In this document: positions 8,730-20,747 of the stretch, one piece after another | Numbering within the stretch: the stretch's first letter is position 1 | How the letters are laid out: every line of letters begins with the position of its first letter | Assembly: GCA_002705575.1 (NCBI GenBank) | Contig: PAHI01000007.1 | Coordinates: forward strand, 1 to 64,000 | Direction: 5' to 3' | Source: Fidelibacterota bacterium | GTDB taxonomy: Bacteria > Marinisomatota > Marinisomatia > SCGC-AAA003-L08 > GCA-002719095 | Length of the DNA stretch: 64,000 bases | Translations under genes and position numbers: made by a program | Notes under the pieces: model-generated | The model's input: the letters and a program-made list of their open reading frames with translations, nothing else | The model's database searches: none | What the model was told of the DNA's origin: nothing

Positions 8730-9585
8730 ATCTTTTATGTTGCCAGAACCACTGTGATGGATTTCTAGTTATCCAATTTTCAATTAACTTATGAATTTTT
8801 TCCATCATTATAATATCATTAATTTTTTTATCATTATGATAAATAGGTTCCAAAAAATTTAACTCAATTTGACTATTCTTTAATCGTGTATTTTTAATTG
8901 GCACAATAGGCAGGTTAAACTTTCTTGCAATTTTTAAAAATCCAATTTGTGTTTTTACATCTTTATTAAAAAAAGGAACTTTTTCACCTGCAGAGTCTTT
9001 TTGATCTACTAGTAAAACTATTGAAAAATTATTATTTAAAGCCCCAACTAGATCTTTTGCACTTTGCTTTCCCTTAGGGGTATAAAAATTTTGATTAGAC
9101 ATCAATGTATTTTTTCTAATGTTTAAAATTAGTTTATCTAAGAAAAAATTATTTATATGTCTATAAATTCCTCCAATTTTTAAACCTAATCTATCAAGCA
9201 TAGGAACTAAAACCTCCCAATTTGATTGATGTATACTAATAAAAATTGCTTGTTTTTTATTTTTGATTAAATTTTCAATATTAATTAAACCTTTTAATAC
9301 TACTTTATTTTTTTTAAGAACTTTATCAAATTTTAATAACTCAGATATATTTATACCAATGTTATTCCAACTTTCATCTATTATATTTCTGATCTTTATA
9401 TCTTCTAATTTTGGAAAAACAAATTTGCAATTATTGATAGCTGTTTTATCAGCATTTGAAAACTTTCCAGCTATCCTAAAAATTAAAGATGATAATTTTT
9501 TTGAAAAATTTAATGGCAAAATTTTTAAAAAAATAAATAAAATTTTAATAAAAATATATTGTAAAAAATAAAAAAATATTTTCAT
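8722..9585 (-). CDS. Lysophospholipid/lipid A acyltransferase of the LpxL/HtrB family
   Basis: Inner-membrane acyltransferase expected to add a secondary acyl chain to Kdo-lipid A. There is an N-terminal membrane anchor (about 1-28). The catalytic HX4E motif appears as HQSNWE (about 119-124). GGIYRHINN and VDQKDSAGEKVPFF (about 191-204) match the substrate-binding blocks, and the WFWQHKRF C-terminus is highly typical of the family. It is the last gene of a minus-strand lipid A/Kdo operon (msbA, DUF374, waaA, lpxK, this gene), overlapping lpxK by 4 bases. Whether it transfers laurate or another chain cannot be read from the sequence. Confidence 0.88.
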   Translation of the reverse strand: MKIFFYFLQYIFIKILFIFLKILPLNFSKKLSSLIFRIAGKFSNADKTAINNCKFVFPKLEDIKIRNIIDESWNNIGINISELLKFDKVLKKNKVVLKGLINIENLIKNKKQAIFISIHQSNWEVLVPMLDRLGLKIGGIYRHINNFFLDKLILNIRKNTLMSNQNFYTPKGKQSAKDLVGALNNNFSIVLLVDQKDSAGEKVPFFNKDVKTQIGFLKIARKFNLPIVPIKNTRLKNSQIELNFLEPIYHNDKKINDIIMMEKIHKLIENWITRNPSQWFWQHKRFN

Positions 9586-10580
9586 AAAGTAAACTCGTTT
9601 ATTTTATTTTCTATAAGATTGCTTAATATTTCAATCAGCAATTTTTCATCTTCAAATTCAATATCACCATCTAATGTAGAAACCAAAGATCTATAAGATT
9701 TAGGAATTCTTACAAAATCTTTTTTTGTTGTTACAAGAATTGATTTTGTTATATTTGCTGTTTCAGCTAAATTTAACATATCATTTTCATCAAAAATATG
9801 ATGATCAGGGTAACTAATTTTTTTTTCTAAAATAGCTCCTTGATCAATTAGTGAATTATAAAACTTTTCTGGATAGGCTATTCCAGCAAAAGCAGTGATT
9901 TTTTGATTTTTGTATATTTTATTATTTCTACTAATTTGAAAACTTGCATGAATTAATGGAATTGTATTTGGTATTTTTCTTTTAACATCATCAGACATTT
10001 CTCCTATCACTATAATTAAATTTGCTCTTGAAATTCCTCTTGAAATACTTTCTCTTAAGGGACCAGATGGTATTACCCTTTTATTTCCAAAACCTTGCTC
10101 TCCATTTATAACGATTATTGCAAAATCTTTTTGTAAAGTAGGATTTTGAAATCCATCATCCATTATTATGCAATCAGCACCACTTTCTTTAGCCAATAAA
10201 AAAGATTTATTTCTATCTTTCCCTATCCAAGTAGGTGCTACTTCGGAAAGTAACAATGACTCATCACCTACACTTTGAGCAGAATGCCATTCTTTTATGA
10301 GAGTATTATTAGTTTCAATTCCACCATAACCTTTTGAAACAAAATGCGGTTTATATCCATTTTTTTTTAGTAACGAACCTAATTTAATTGCAACAGGAGT
10401 TTTACCTGCTCCGCCTACAACAATATTTCCAATACAGATTACCGGAATTTTAGAGATTTTTTTTTGACTAAAAATATTTCTTATTTTAGTTCCAAACCTA
10501 AACAAAAGAGATAAAGGATATAATGTATTTGATAAATAAGTATCATTCTTCTTATACCAAAATTTGGGTGCTTTTAACAT
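9582..10580 (-). CDS. lpxK: Tetraacyldisaccharide 4'-kinase
   Basis: Phosphorylates the 4' position of the lipid A disaccharide at the inner leaflet of the inner membrane. The Walker A motif is GNIVVGGAGKTP (about 52-63). The second conserved block DDGFQNP (about 141-147) carries the catalytic Asp. Downstream blocks include GPLRE and the TTKKDFVRI motif near residue 284. At 332 residues it is the expected size. It lies between waaA (one base upstream) and the lpxL-family gene (4-base overlap), the usual alphaproteobacterial arrangement. Confidence 0.95.
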   Translation of the reverse strand: MLKAPKFWYKKNDTYLSNTLYPLSLLFRFGTKIRNIFSQKKISKIPVICIGNIVVGGAGKTPVAIKLGSLLKKNGYKPHFVSKGYGGIETNNTLIKEWHSAQSVGDESLLLSEVAPTWIGKDRNKSFLLAKESGADCIIMDDGFQNPTLQKDFAIIVINGEQGFGNKRVIPSGPLRESISRGISRANLIIVIGEMSDDVKRKIPNTIPLIHASFQISRNNKIYKNQKITAFAGIAYPEKFYNSLIDQGAILEKKISYPDHHIFDENDMLNLAETANITKSILVTTKKDFVRIPKSYRSLVSTLDGDIEFEDEKLLIEILSNLIENKINEFTL

Positions 10581-11798
10581 TTAGCTTAAAACCATATTTA
10601 TTTCATTTAATAATTTCTCGTTATCAAAAAATTTTTTCTTAGAAAATTCTAATGCTTTAATTTTAAAATTCTTAAGATTAGATTTATCTTCAATAAGTTC
10701 ATTCATTATATTTTCTAAATTATCTATATCTTTTATAATTATACATGCTTTTTCTTTAACCATTTCATCATAAATATTTTGCCAATTATAAACTAAATTA
10801 CCACTTATAATTGCACAACCAAATCTCGCAGGTTCAATTGGATTATGCCCACCTTTATTTACAAATGAACCTCCTAAAATAACTATTTCGCTTTTATGAA
10901 AATATTTATCTAAATTTCCAAACTCATCAATTATTATAACATCATTATTAAAATTATTATCTTTACTATGAAGTGTATAATTAAAATTATATTTTTGTAA
11001 TATCTTGGATATATTATTGATTCTATCTAAATGTCGCGGAGCTATGAATAATTTAATTTTTTTATTTTTTATAATTTTTTCTAAATTATTTAATATTTTT
11101 TCCTCTTCTAATTCATGACTACTAACTATCATTATTGATAATATTTTTTTTGGGACGTCATCTAAAATGCTTTTATTATCTGATAATTTCAAATTACCAA
11201 TGTATTCAACTTTTTTATTACCTAATAATTTTATACGATCTAAATCATTTGGACTTTGGGCAAAAATTTTATTGAAAGTATTCAAAGATTTAGAATATAA
11301 TTTTTTAAAATATTTCCAGTTTTTAAATGATTTTGGTGATATTCTTGCATTTATATAAAAGCATTCAATTTTCTTTTTTCGGATAATTTGTAACATATTA
11401 GGCCAAATATCTGATTCAATCCATAGTATTAAATTTGGTTTCCAATAATTTATAAATCTTTCACACCAAATTGGAACATCAAATGGAATATATTGATGTA
11501 CAACTTTATCTTTATAATATTTTTTTATATAATCTGCTGATGTTTTAGTTGTTGTTGTAACAAGAATATTAAAATTTTTGTAGTATTTTTCAATAATTAA
11601 ATTACTTGATTTAAATTCGCCAATACTTGCAGCATGTAACCATAAAATTTTTTTTTGATTTTGAAATTGAATTTTATTTTTGCCAAGTCTCTCTATGTAT
11701 CTTTTTTTATCCTCTTTATTTTTTATTACTCTTAATAATAAATTAATAAAAATAATAGGCAAAAAAACATAACTTAATAATTGATAAAGCTTAAGCAT
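10581..11798 (-). CDS. waaA: 3-deoxy-D-manno-octulosonic acid transferase
   Basis: GT-30 glycosyltransferase that attaches Kdo to lipid IVA. The N-terminal acceptor domain contains WLHAASIGEFKSS (about 49-61), with the conserved Gly-Glu pair carrying the putative base. Later blocks NARISPKS and HNPIEPARFG (about 318-327) are the diagnostic Kdo-transferase motifs; the latter lies in the CMP-Kdo-binding domain. At 405 residues it is slightly short but complete. It overlaps the upstream DUF374 gene by 8 bases. Whether it adds one or two Kdo residues cannot be told. Confidence 0.94.
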   Translation of the reverse strand: MLKLYQLLSYVFLPIIFINLLLRVIKNKEDKKRYIERLGKNKIQFQNQKKILWLHAASIGEFKSSNLIIEKYYKNFNILVTTTTKTSADYIKKYYKDKVVHQYIPFDVPIWCERFINYWKPNLILWIESDIWPNMLQIIRKKKIECFYINARISPKSFKNWKYFKKLYSKSLNTFNKIFAQSPNDLDRIKLLGNKKVEYIGNLKLSDNKSILDDVPKKILSIMIVSSHELEEEKILNNLEKIIKNKKIKLFIAPRHLDRINNISKILQKYNFNYTLHSKDNNFNNDVIIIDEFGNLDKYFHKSEIVILGGSFVNKGGHNPIEPARFGCAIISGNLVYNWQNIYDEMVKEKACIIIKDIDNLENIMNELIEDKSNLKNFKIKALEFSKKKFFDNEKLLNEINMVLS

Positions 11799-12462
11799 CT
11801 AAGTTTGATTTAGCGATTAAACAACAATAATTAATTTTTTCTTCTAAAAAAATTTTATATTTTTCTATTTCATTATCTTTAGTTGACGAGGGTATAATTA
11901 TTGGGTCACCCCAAACAAAATTACATTTTGAAAATGGGTAAGTAATTAAGAAAGAATCCCATGAATTTAATCTAAGATTTTTATTTGAAGCAAAGCCTAA
12001 GGGTATTATTGGAACTTGAGAATTAATTGCAATTTTAATTATACCTTCAGATACTTTTTGATTTGGTCCTCTTGGTCCATCAGGAGTAATCCCAAGATAA
12101 TTACTCTCTTTTAAAATTTTGAATATTTGTCTTAAAGAAGGTGCTTTATTTTTTGCTTCAATAGAAATATTTTTTATATTAAAATACTCACCAATGTAAG
12201 CTCCAAATCTTCCATCACTATGGCTAGAAGCTAAAATATTTAATATAGATTTACCTTTCCAGGCATATCCTATCATCATTAATTGACTATGCCAAAATGC
12301 TAATATGAAAGGTTTATTTTCTTCATACATTTTATTTGGAAATAATTCATTTTTAATTTCTATTTTAGAAGTTATGCCTACAAAAAATATATATAAATAA
12401 CCAAGGTAAGCTAAAATTTTTTGTACTAACGAGATTTTAAATAATTTTTTTTTAAAACTCAT
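11791..12462 (-). CDS. DUF374 lysophospholipid acyltransferase-like protein
   Basis: A 223-residue PlsC/LpxL-clan protein of the DUF374 family, found next to lipid A genes in alphaproteobacteria. The N-terminus has one membrane segment. Conserved blocks are FWHSQLMM (about 55-62, carrying the family His), SSHSDGRF (about 79-86) and GITPDGPRGP (about 120-129). It probably acts in envelope lipid acylation or remodelling at the inner membrane, but no specific reaction is established for the family to my knowledge. It lies between msbA (11-base overlap) and waaA (8-base overlap). Confidence 0.83.
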   Translation of the reverse strand: MSFKKKLFKISLVQKILAYLGYLYIFFVGITSKIEIKNELFPNKMYEENKPFILAFWHSQLMMIGYAWKGKSILNILASSHSDGRFGAYIGEYFNIKNISIEAKNKAPSLRQIFKILKESNYLGITPDGPRGPNQKVSEGIIKIAINSQVPIIPLGFASNKNLRLNSWDSFLITYPFSKCNFVWGDPIIIPSSTKDNEIEKYKIFLEEKINYCCLIAKSNLDA

Positions 12463-14200
12463 TTTCCAACTTTTCTTTTAGTTGAAGTTTTTTATAAATT
12501 TCTGATTTATTTAATAAATCTTTATGAGAACCAAAATTATCAATTTTACCTTTATCTATTACATATATAATATCTGAGTCTTCAATCGTGCTTAACCTAT
12601 GAGCAATTATCAATATTGTTTTATTTTTCATTAAATTTTTAATTGTATTATAGATTTCTTTTTCAGTAATATTATCAAGTGAAGATGTTGCCTCATCCAT
12701 TATAAGTATTGGAGCGTCTTTAATAATTGCTCTTGCAATTGCAACCCTTTGCCTTTGACCTCCTGATAATTTTACTCCACTTTCACCGATTACTGTTTCT
12801 AATTTTTTTTCTAAATTATCAGAGAATTCAGTTATTCCAGCTAGTTTTGCAACATTTTCTATTTCCTCAAAACTAGCATCTAATTTTCCATACTTAATAT
12901 TGTTTGAAATTGTATCATTGAATAAAATAGTTTCTTGTGTAACCATCGATATATTACTTCTAAGATCTTTAAGCTGCATTTGTTTTATATCTTTTAAGTC
13001 AATTAATATTTCACCTTTGTAATTATCAAAAAATCTAGCAATTATATTTGCGATTGTTGACTTACCTGAACCAGACAAGCCAACTAAAGCTACCCTTTTA
13101 TTTTTTGGAATATTTATATTTATATTTTCTAAAACATTTTTTTCGTCATATCCAAAAGAAATATTTTTTAATACTATGTCACCATTTAAAGTGATATTAT
13201 TTTTTTGAGAAACGCTTTCCATTTTGTCATCAGATGTATCTAGTAGTTTGAAAATTCTCTCTGCGCCTGCAAGCCCTTCTTGTACACTAATATTTAAATT
13301 TCCAAGTGCTTTTACTGGTTGGTAAGCTAACAATAAACTAACAAGAAAACTCATAAACTGTCCTGTTGTCATTGTTTCATTTAAAACAAATACTCCACCA
13401 GCATATATAGATAGAGCAATTGCCAAACTTCCAATAAATTCCATTATAGGACTTAATCTATTACTTATATATGCTGATCTAGTAAAATATTTTTGAATAA
13501 AACCAATTGTTTCAAAAGCACGATTTTTTTCATAGTTTTCTTTTGTATAAGATTTAACTTGTTTAATTCCTCTAATACTCTCAGCAAGAACATTTGAAAA
13601 AACCGCAATTTCACTTTGAATTGTATATGTAATTTTTCTAATACTTTTACCAATTTTTCTTATAGGCCATAAGGCAAGTGGAAAAGCAAAAAAAGCAAAA
13701 AGTGTAAGTGTCCAACTTTGATAAAACATATTCCCTAATAGAAAAATTATTACAAGAACATCTTTAATTACTCCTGTAACTGATTTTACAATTGCTAATC
13801 TGAGATAATAAGTATCATTTATTAGTCTAGAAATAAGATTGCCAGATTTTGAGTCATTATAAAACTTTATATTTAAGTACATTAGTTTTTCAAACATTTG
13901 AGATTGTAATTTTGCAATGATTGCATGTGCAACTTTACTCATTTGGAATGAATGAGTGTATGTAGCTAAACCTTTAATTAAAGTTACTATAATTATTGCA
14001 AAAGGAATTAAAAATAGCATATCTTTATTCCCTTTAATAAGTACTTCATCTAATGCTGGTCTTACTAACCATGCATGTAAACCTGTAGCAGCTGCAGAAA
14101 TGACCATCATCATTAAAGCTAAAAAAATTTTTAATTTATGTTCTAATAGATAGTGAAAAACTATTCTAGAAGTAACAGACTGTTTTTTACTTGATGTCAT
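12452..14200 (-). CDS. msbA: MsbA-type lipid A exporter (ABC half-transporter)
   Basis: A 582-residue fused membrane-plus-ATPase half transporter. Six transmembrane helices span about residues 20-310. The nucleotide-binding domain has Walker A GLSGSGKST (about 374-382), signature LSGGQRQR, Walker B ILIMDEATSSLD and H-loop IIAHRLST. Such homodimers flip lipid A-core across the inner membrane. Position between ubiA and the DUF374/waaA/lpxK/lpxL genes supports the lipid A role over a generic multidrug exporter. It overlaps the upstream ubiA stop by one base. Confidence 0.9.
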   Translation of the reverse strand: MTSSKKQSVTSRIVFHYLLEHKLKIFLALMMMVISAAATGLHAWLVRPALDEVLIKGNKDMLFLIPFAIIIVTLIKGLATYTHSFQMSKVAHAIIAKLQSQMFEKLMYLNIKFYNDSKSGNLISRLINDTYYLRLAIVKSVTGVIKDVLVIIFLLGNMFYQSWTLTLFAFFAFPLALWPIRKIGKSIRKITYTIQSEIAVFSNVLAESIRGIKQVKSYTKENYEKNRAFETIGFIQKYFTRSAYISNRLSPIMEFIGSLAIALSIYAGGVFVLNETMTTGQFMSFLVSLLLAYQPVKALGNLNISVQEGLAGAERIFKLLDTSDDKMESVSQKNNITLNGDIVLKNISFGYDEKNVLENININIPKNKRVALVGLSGSGKSTIANIIARFFDNYKGEILIDLKDIKQMQLKDLRSNISMVTQETILFNDTISNNIKYGKLDASFEEIENVAKLAGITEFSDNLEKKLETVIGESGVKLSGGQRQRVAIARAIIKDAPILIMDEATSSLDNITEKEIYNTIKNLMKNKTILIIAHRLSTIEDSDIIYVIDKGKIDNFGSHKDLLNKSEIYKKLQLKEKLENEF

Positions 14201-15063
14201 TAAAAAATTAATAAATATATAAATAACATTAATGCAAAAATATTATTTTGACGAAAATAAAAATTTGAGCTTTCTGACGAGTTTATATCCCATTTTTGAA
14301 TTGCTATATACGTACAAATTCCTAAGATAGCTATAATAATTAAACTAAATATAGAATTTGAGGAATTCCACCCTAAAAAAGCAAAAATTAAAACAACAAA
14401 AGCATAGCAAAATTTAATAAACCATCGGCCATTTGGCCCAAAATATACAGCAGTCGATTTTATATTTTGCTTAATATCATCTTCTCTATCTTGATACGCA
14501 TAAATTGTATCATATCCTAATGTCCAAAACACACATGCTAAGTAAAGTAAAACAAACTTCAAGTTTAATAATTGATTAAATTGAATTGAGACTATTAAAA
14601 CACCCCAACTAAATACTATTCCCAAAAAAACTTGTGGCCAGTATGTTATTCTTTTCATAAAAGGATAAAGTATTATAAAAGGTATACTTAATACTCCACA
14701 AAATATTGAGTACAAATTAAATTGCAATAGCACTAAAAGACCTAACAATAAGAAAAAAATTAACAACAATATAGCTTCAGTTAAACTAACATTATTAGAG
14801 GCTATAGGTCTTGATTTTGTTCTTTTAACTAATTTATCTATATTTCTATCTATGATATCATTTATTATACAACCAGCACTTCTCATAAAAAAAGAACCTA
14901 AAAAAAATATCAATAACCAACTTATTAGAGTTATTATTTCAAGTTCTAGAATTGATAATCCAAACCAACAAGGCCACATCAAAAGAAGAAAACCAATTGG
15001 CCTATTAAATCTAATTAATTCTAAGTAATTAGTGAATTTTTTAAAAACTAAACTATCCAACAT
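14200..15063 (-). CDS. ubiA: 4-hydroxybenzoate polyprenyltransferase
   Basis: Integral membrane prenyltransferase of ubiquinone synthesis that transfers the polyprenyl tail to 4-hydroxybenzoate. The first Asp-rich motif is NDIIDRNID (about residues 68-76), followed by KRTKSRPIAS. The second is YQDREDD (about 191-197). It has eight or nine predicted membrane helices and 287 residues, normal length. The related heme O synthase is separately present as ctaB in this window, which makes the UbiA call cleaner. It is divergent from rsmE with a 35-base gap that must hold both promoters. Confidence 0.93.
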   Translation of the reverse strand: MLDSLVFKKFTNYLELIRFNRPIGFLLLMWPCWFGLSILELEIITLISWLLIFFLGSFFMRSAGCIINDIIDRNIDKLVKRTKSRPIASNNVSLTEAILLLIFFLLLGLLVLLQFNLYSIFCGVLSIPFIILYPFMKRITYWPQVFLGIVFSWGVLIVSIQFNQLLNLKFVLLYLACVFWTLGYDTIYAYQDREDDIKQNIKSTAVYFGPNGRWFIKFCYAFVVLIFAFLGWNSSNSIFSLIIIAILGICTYIAIQKWDINSSESSNFYFRQNNIFALMLFIYLLIF

Positions 15064-15098
15064 ATATGAATAAAATGTTATTATTTTAAACTATTGTT

Positions 15099-15839
15099 AT
15101 GAAAATGTCTAAAACCCGATTGTATGTAGAAAAGGAATTATCTCCTAATATAATGATTTATATTAAAGATAAGCAACACCATTTTTTAAAAAATGTTCTA
15201 AGAATCAAAATTCAAGACACAATTTCAGTTTTTGACGGTAAAACTGGTGAATGGTTATCTAGGGTTATGTCAATCAATCGTGAAAATATTGTTCTTCAGA
15301 TAATAAAAAAAAATAAGTCAATGATGTCTGATATAGATGTTTGGTTAATTTTTGCTCCAATAAAATCATATAGAATGAACATAACAACTCAGAAAGCAAC
15401 CGAACTTGGTGTATCTAAGTTTATACCTTGTATTACTCAAAATACAAATCAACCAAAAATTAATATTAGAAATTTAAAAATGAATATTATTGAGGCAGCT
15501 GAGCAGTCAGAAAGATTAACAATACCATCAATAGAGCAAAGTATAAAATTAAATGATCTTTTAAATACTTTTCCTAAGGATAGAGGTATTATTTTTTGTA
15601 ATGAAATTAATAAAGATTTACCTCTTATAAATGAAGTTTTACCAAATCATTTAAATAATTATAAAAAATGGGCTGTGTTAATAGGGCCTGAAGGAGGTTT
15701 TACAGAATTAGAAGTTAACAAAATTGAATCTATCAAATCTTCTATTCCTGTTTCTTTGGGAAAAAGAATTTTAAGATCTGATACAGCAACTACTGCTGCA
15801 GTATTTTCTATTATATCAATTGTAGAAAACCAGTTATGA
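15099..15839 (+). CDS. rsmE: 16S rRNA (uracil-1498-N3)-methyltransferase
   Basis: SPOUT-class methyltransferase, 246 residues. The knot-forming SAM-binding motifs are IGPEGGFTELEV (about 195-206) and LGKRILRSDTATTAA (about 219-233), both diagnostic of RsmE. The N-terminal PUA-like domain has HHFLKNVLRI. In many alphaproteobacteria rsmE is followed by gshA, but here the cytochrome oxidase operon follows after a 67-base gap that contains only a weak hairpin. The ATG at 15105 is an equally possible start. Confidence 0.94.
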   Translation: MKMSKTRLYVEKELSPNIMIYIKDKQHHFLKNVLRIKIQDTISVFDGKTGEWLSRVMSINRENIVLQIIKKNKSMMSDIDVWLIFAPIKSYRMNITTQKATELGVSKFIPCITQNTNQPKINIRNLKMNIIEAAEQSERLTIPSIEQSIKLNDLLNTFPKDRGIIFCNEINKDLPLINEVLPNHLNNYKKWAVLIGPEGGFTELEVNKIESIKSSIPVSLGKRILRSDTATTAAVFSIISIVENQL

Positions 15840-15906
15840 GCGACAACCTGTCCTACTAAAACTTTACAAGAATCTCTTGTTAAACTGCTGATAAATTTAT
15901 TTATTA

Positions 15907-18347
<2,441 letters not shown>

Positions 18348-18351
18348 ATAA

Positions 18352-19272
18352 GTGGAAACTCAATCTTTATCACAAAGGTATAGTCATAATCTTTTAATTA
18401 GAAAACTCCAAGGTTACTATGAACTAATGAAACCTAGAGTTATGACCTTGGTAATTTTTACAGCTTTTGTTGGAATGTTTTTAGCACCAGGACAAATTGA
18501 ATACTTTAATTTTATAATTATAATTATAGCAATTGCTATTGGAGCAGGCTCATCAGCAGCTATCAATATGTGGTTTGATGAGGATATAGATAGAGCTATG
18601 GATAGAACTAAAAATCGCCCTATACCTCTTGGAATAGTGTCTAAAAATGAAGCATTAGTTCTAGGTATATTTACAGGTATAATTTCATTACTCTTAATGC
18701 AGTGGTTTTCAAATCCTCTTGCAACAAGTTTACTACTATTTACAATTTTATTTTATATTTTTATTTATACATTTTGGTTAAAGAGAACAACTTCACTTAA
18801 TATAGTAATTGGAGGTGCAGCTGGAGCAATACCTCCAATAATTGGCTGGACTGCGGTTAGTCAAGAGATTAGTTTTTTACCTATTAGTATGTTCCTAATT
18901 ATATTTTTTTGGACTCCACCACATTTTTGGGCATTATCTGTTTATAGGTTTAATGACTACGAAAATGCTAAATTGCCCATGCTACCGAATGTAAAAAGTA
19001 TTGAAGATACAAAAAAACAAATAGTTTATTACACAATAGTTTTAATAGTCTTTAGTTATTTTCCCTTCATAGATCAAAATATCGGTATGATTTATCTTTT
19101 TATTACAACAATTTTAAATTTTTTTTTATTATCAAATGCAATAAAATTAAAAAAAACAAAAGAAATAAAATTTAAACCCAATACAGAGGGTTTAAAGTTT
19201 TTTGCTTTGTCAATTTTTTACTTATTTAGTTTATTTGGCGGATTGTTAATTGATCATTTTATTAGTATATGA
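18352..19272 (+). CDS. ctaB: Protoheme IX farnesyltransferase (heme O synthase)
   Basis: UbiA-superfamily membrane enzyme that farnesylates heme B to heme O, the precursor of the heme A used by CoxA. The first Asp-rich motif is NMWFDEDIDRAMDRTKNRP (about 72-90) and the second conserved block is YRFNDYENAKLPMLPNV (about 199-215). It has 306 residues and multiple membrane helices. The start codon is GTG, 4 bases after coxA. Its stop overlaps the start of the next tiny gene (ATGA). Confidence 0.95.
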   Translation: METQSLSQRYSHNLLIRKLQGYYELMKPRVMTLVIFTAFVGMFLAPGQIEYFNFIIIIIAIAIGAGSSAAINMWFDEDIDRAMDRTKNRPIPLGIVSKNEALVLGIFTGIISLLLMQWFSNPLATSLLLFTILFYIFIYTFWLKRTTSLNIVIGGAAGAIPPIIGWTAVSQEISFLPISMFLIIFFWTPPHFWALSVYRFNDYENAKLPMLPNVKSIEDTKKQIVYYTIVLIVFSYFPFIDQNIGMIYLFITTILNFFLLSNAIKLKKTKEIKFKPNTEGLKFFALSIFYLFSLFGGLLIDHFISI

Positions 19273-19376
19273 AAAATAAAAGAAGAAAAAACTTAATTAC
19301 ATTAATAATTTTACTTTGTATTGTAGCTTTTTTTTATCTTTGGACTTTATTTAAAGCTAATATTTTTGGATTATAA
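19269..19376 (+). CDS. Small single-pass membrane protein of the cox operon (CtaF/CoxF-like)
   Basis: A 35-residue open reading frame fits exactly between ctaB (4-base ATGA overlap) and ctaG (stop directly abutting the ATG). It reads MKNKRRKNLIT, then a single hydrophobic helix (about residues 9-27), then KANIFGL. Tiny basic-plus-one-helix proteins in this same slot are common in alphaproteobacterial cox operons and are annotated CoxF/CtaF. The perfect fit between two genes, with coupled stops and starts, is the main evidence that it is translated. Its role in oxidase assembly is inferred from position. Confidence 0.78.
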   Translation: MKNKRRKNLITLIILLCIVAFFYLWTLFKANIFGL

Positions 19377-19892
19377 ATGACAAATAATAAGACAGCCATC
19401 CTTTTATCATTAATAGTTTTATCAATGATTGTATTGGTTGGCTTTTCTGTTCCATTGTACGATCTATTTTGTAGAGTCACAGGCTATGGTGGAAAAACAA
19501 ATACTTCTGAAATTATGTCTTCTACAATTCTTGAAAGAGATATTGATTTGAAATTTAGCGCAGATGTAAACGATAGTATTAATTGGTCATTCGAACCGCC
19601 AGAAAATCTTCAATTTAAAGTTGGTGAAAATCTCTTAGTTAATTATAAAGCTACAAATTTATCTAGTCAAAAAAGTTCAGGCACTGCCACATTTAATGTA
19701 CTGCCTGAAAAGGTTGGCGCATATTTTATCAAAACCCAATGTTTTTGCTTTGAAAAACAAACACTAAATCCTGGGGAAACTGTGAACATGCCAGTAATAT
19801 TTTATGTGGATCCTGCGATAAATGAAGATCCCTCCATGGAAGATGTTGAGGAGATAACATTGTCATATACATTTTTTAAATATATAGAATAA
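19377..19892 (+). CDS. ctaG: Cytochrome c oxidase assembly protein Cox11/CtaG
   Basis: Periplasmic copper chaperone anchored by one N-terminal helix (about residues 8-28); it delivers copper to the CuB site of CoxA. The post-membrane block PLYDLFCRVTGYGG (about 27-40) and the copper-binding CFCF motif (KTQCFCFEKQ, about 121-130) are both present. NMPVIFYVDP follows. At 171 residues it is a slightly compact but complete member. It abuts the 35-residue ORF upstream and is 6 bases ahead of coxC. Confidence 0.95.
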   Translation: MTNNKTAILLSLIVLSMIVLVGFSVPLYDLFCRVTGYGGKTNTSEIMSSTILERDIDLKFSADVNDSINWSFEPPENLQFKVGENLLVNYKATNLSSQKSSGTATFNVLPEKVGAYFIKTQCFCFEKQTLNPGETVNMPVIFYVDPAINEDPSMEDVEEITLSYTFFKYIE

Positions 19893-19898
19893 AAAACT

Positions 19899-20747
19899 AT
19901 GTCAGATAAATCTAATTCAACGGGGCAAAAACATCCTTATCATTTAGTTGATCCTAGCCCATTACCTTTTCTATCTTCAATAGCAGCACTAGCAATGGCT
20001 GCTGGCTTGGTTTTCTATATGCACTATCAAACAACTTGGCTTTTAATACTAGGCACAATTGGATTGTTAACAGTAATGTTTATATGGTGGAAAGATGTGA
20101 TTAATGAATCAACTTTTCAAAAAGTGCATACCCCAGTTGTGGAGCTGGGATTAAGATATGGAATGGCATTATTTATTGCTTCTGAAGTAATGTTTTTTGT
20201 TGCTTTCTTTTGGGCTTTTTTTGATGCAAGTTTAACTCCAAAACTTCCAATAGAAGAATACACTGATACATTCGATACTAATGGTGGTGCGGGTATTTGG
20301 CCTCCAGAGGGAATAAAAACATTTGATCCATTAGATGTTCCTTTTTTAAATACATTAATATTATTGATGTCTGGAACAACATGTACTTGGGCTCACCATG
20401 CTGTAAGAGAAGGTCATAGAGATCAAGCAATTCAGGCTTTGTGGATTACCGTAGGCCTAGGTTTATTCTTCACATTCATGCAGGGAGTGGAGTATTATGA
20501 AGCTGCTTTACATTACTTTAGCTTTACAGACGGAATATATCCTTCTGTTTTTTATATGGCTACAGGATTCCATGGTTTTCACGTTATAGTTGGTACTGCG
20601 TTTTTAGCAGTATGTTTATTTAGAGTTTACAAAAATCATTTTACACCTGATAGACACTTTGGTTTAGAGGCAGCTGCTTGGTATTGGCATTTTGTAGATG
20701 TAGTATGGTTATTTCTTTTTGTTTGTGTCTACATTTGGGGTGCATAA
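19899..20747 (+). CDS. coxC: Cytochrome c oxidase subunit III
   Basis: A 282-residue, seven-helix core subunit of the aa3 oxidase, which stabilises the proton-uptake side of subunit I. Characteristic blocks are HPYHLVDPSPLPF (about 12-24), SEVMFFVAFFWAFFDASL (about 95-112), GTTCTWAHHAVREG (about 159-172), GFHGFHVIVGT and the C-terminal WYWHFVDVVWLFLF. The DUF983 gene that often follows coxC in alphaproteobacteria is absent; surf1 comes next. Confidence 0.97.
   Translation: MSDKSNSTGQKHPYHLVDPSPLPFLSSIAALAMAAGLVFYMHYQTTWLLILGTIGLLTVMFIWWKDVINESTFQKVHTPVVELGLRYGMALFIASEVMFFVAFFWAFFDASLTPKLPIEEYTDTFDTNGGAGIWPPEGIKTFDPLDVPFLNTLILLMSGTTCTWAHHAVREGHRDQAIQALWITVGLGLFFTFMQGVEYYEAALHYFSFTDGIYPSVFYMATGFHGFHVIVGTAFLAVCLFRVYKNHFTPDRHFGLEAAAWYWHFVDVVWLFLFVCVYIWGA

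Noticed and set aside
15866..15880. Hairpin ACAAGA-ATC-TCTTGT after rsmE as a terminator
   Set aside because: Only six base pairs, mostly A:T, and no following T tract; too weak to call.
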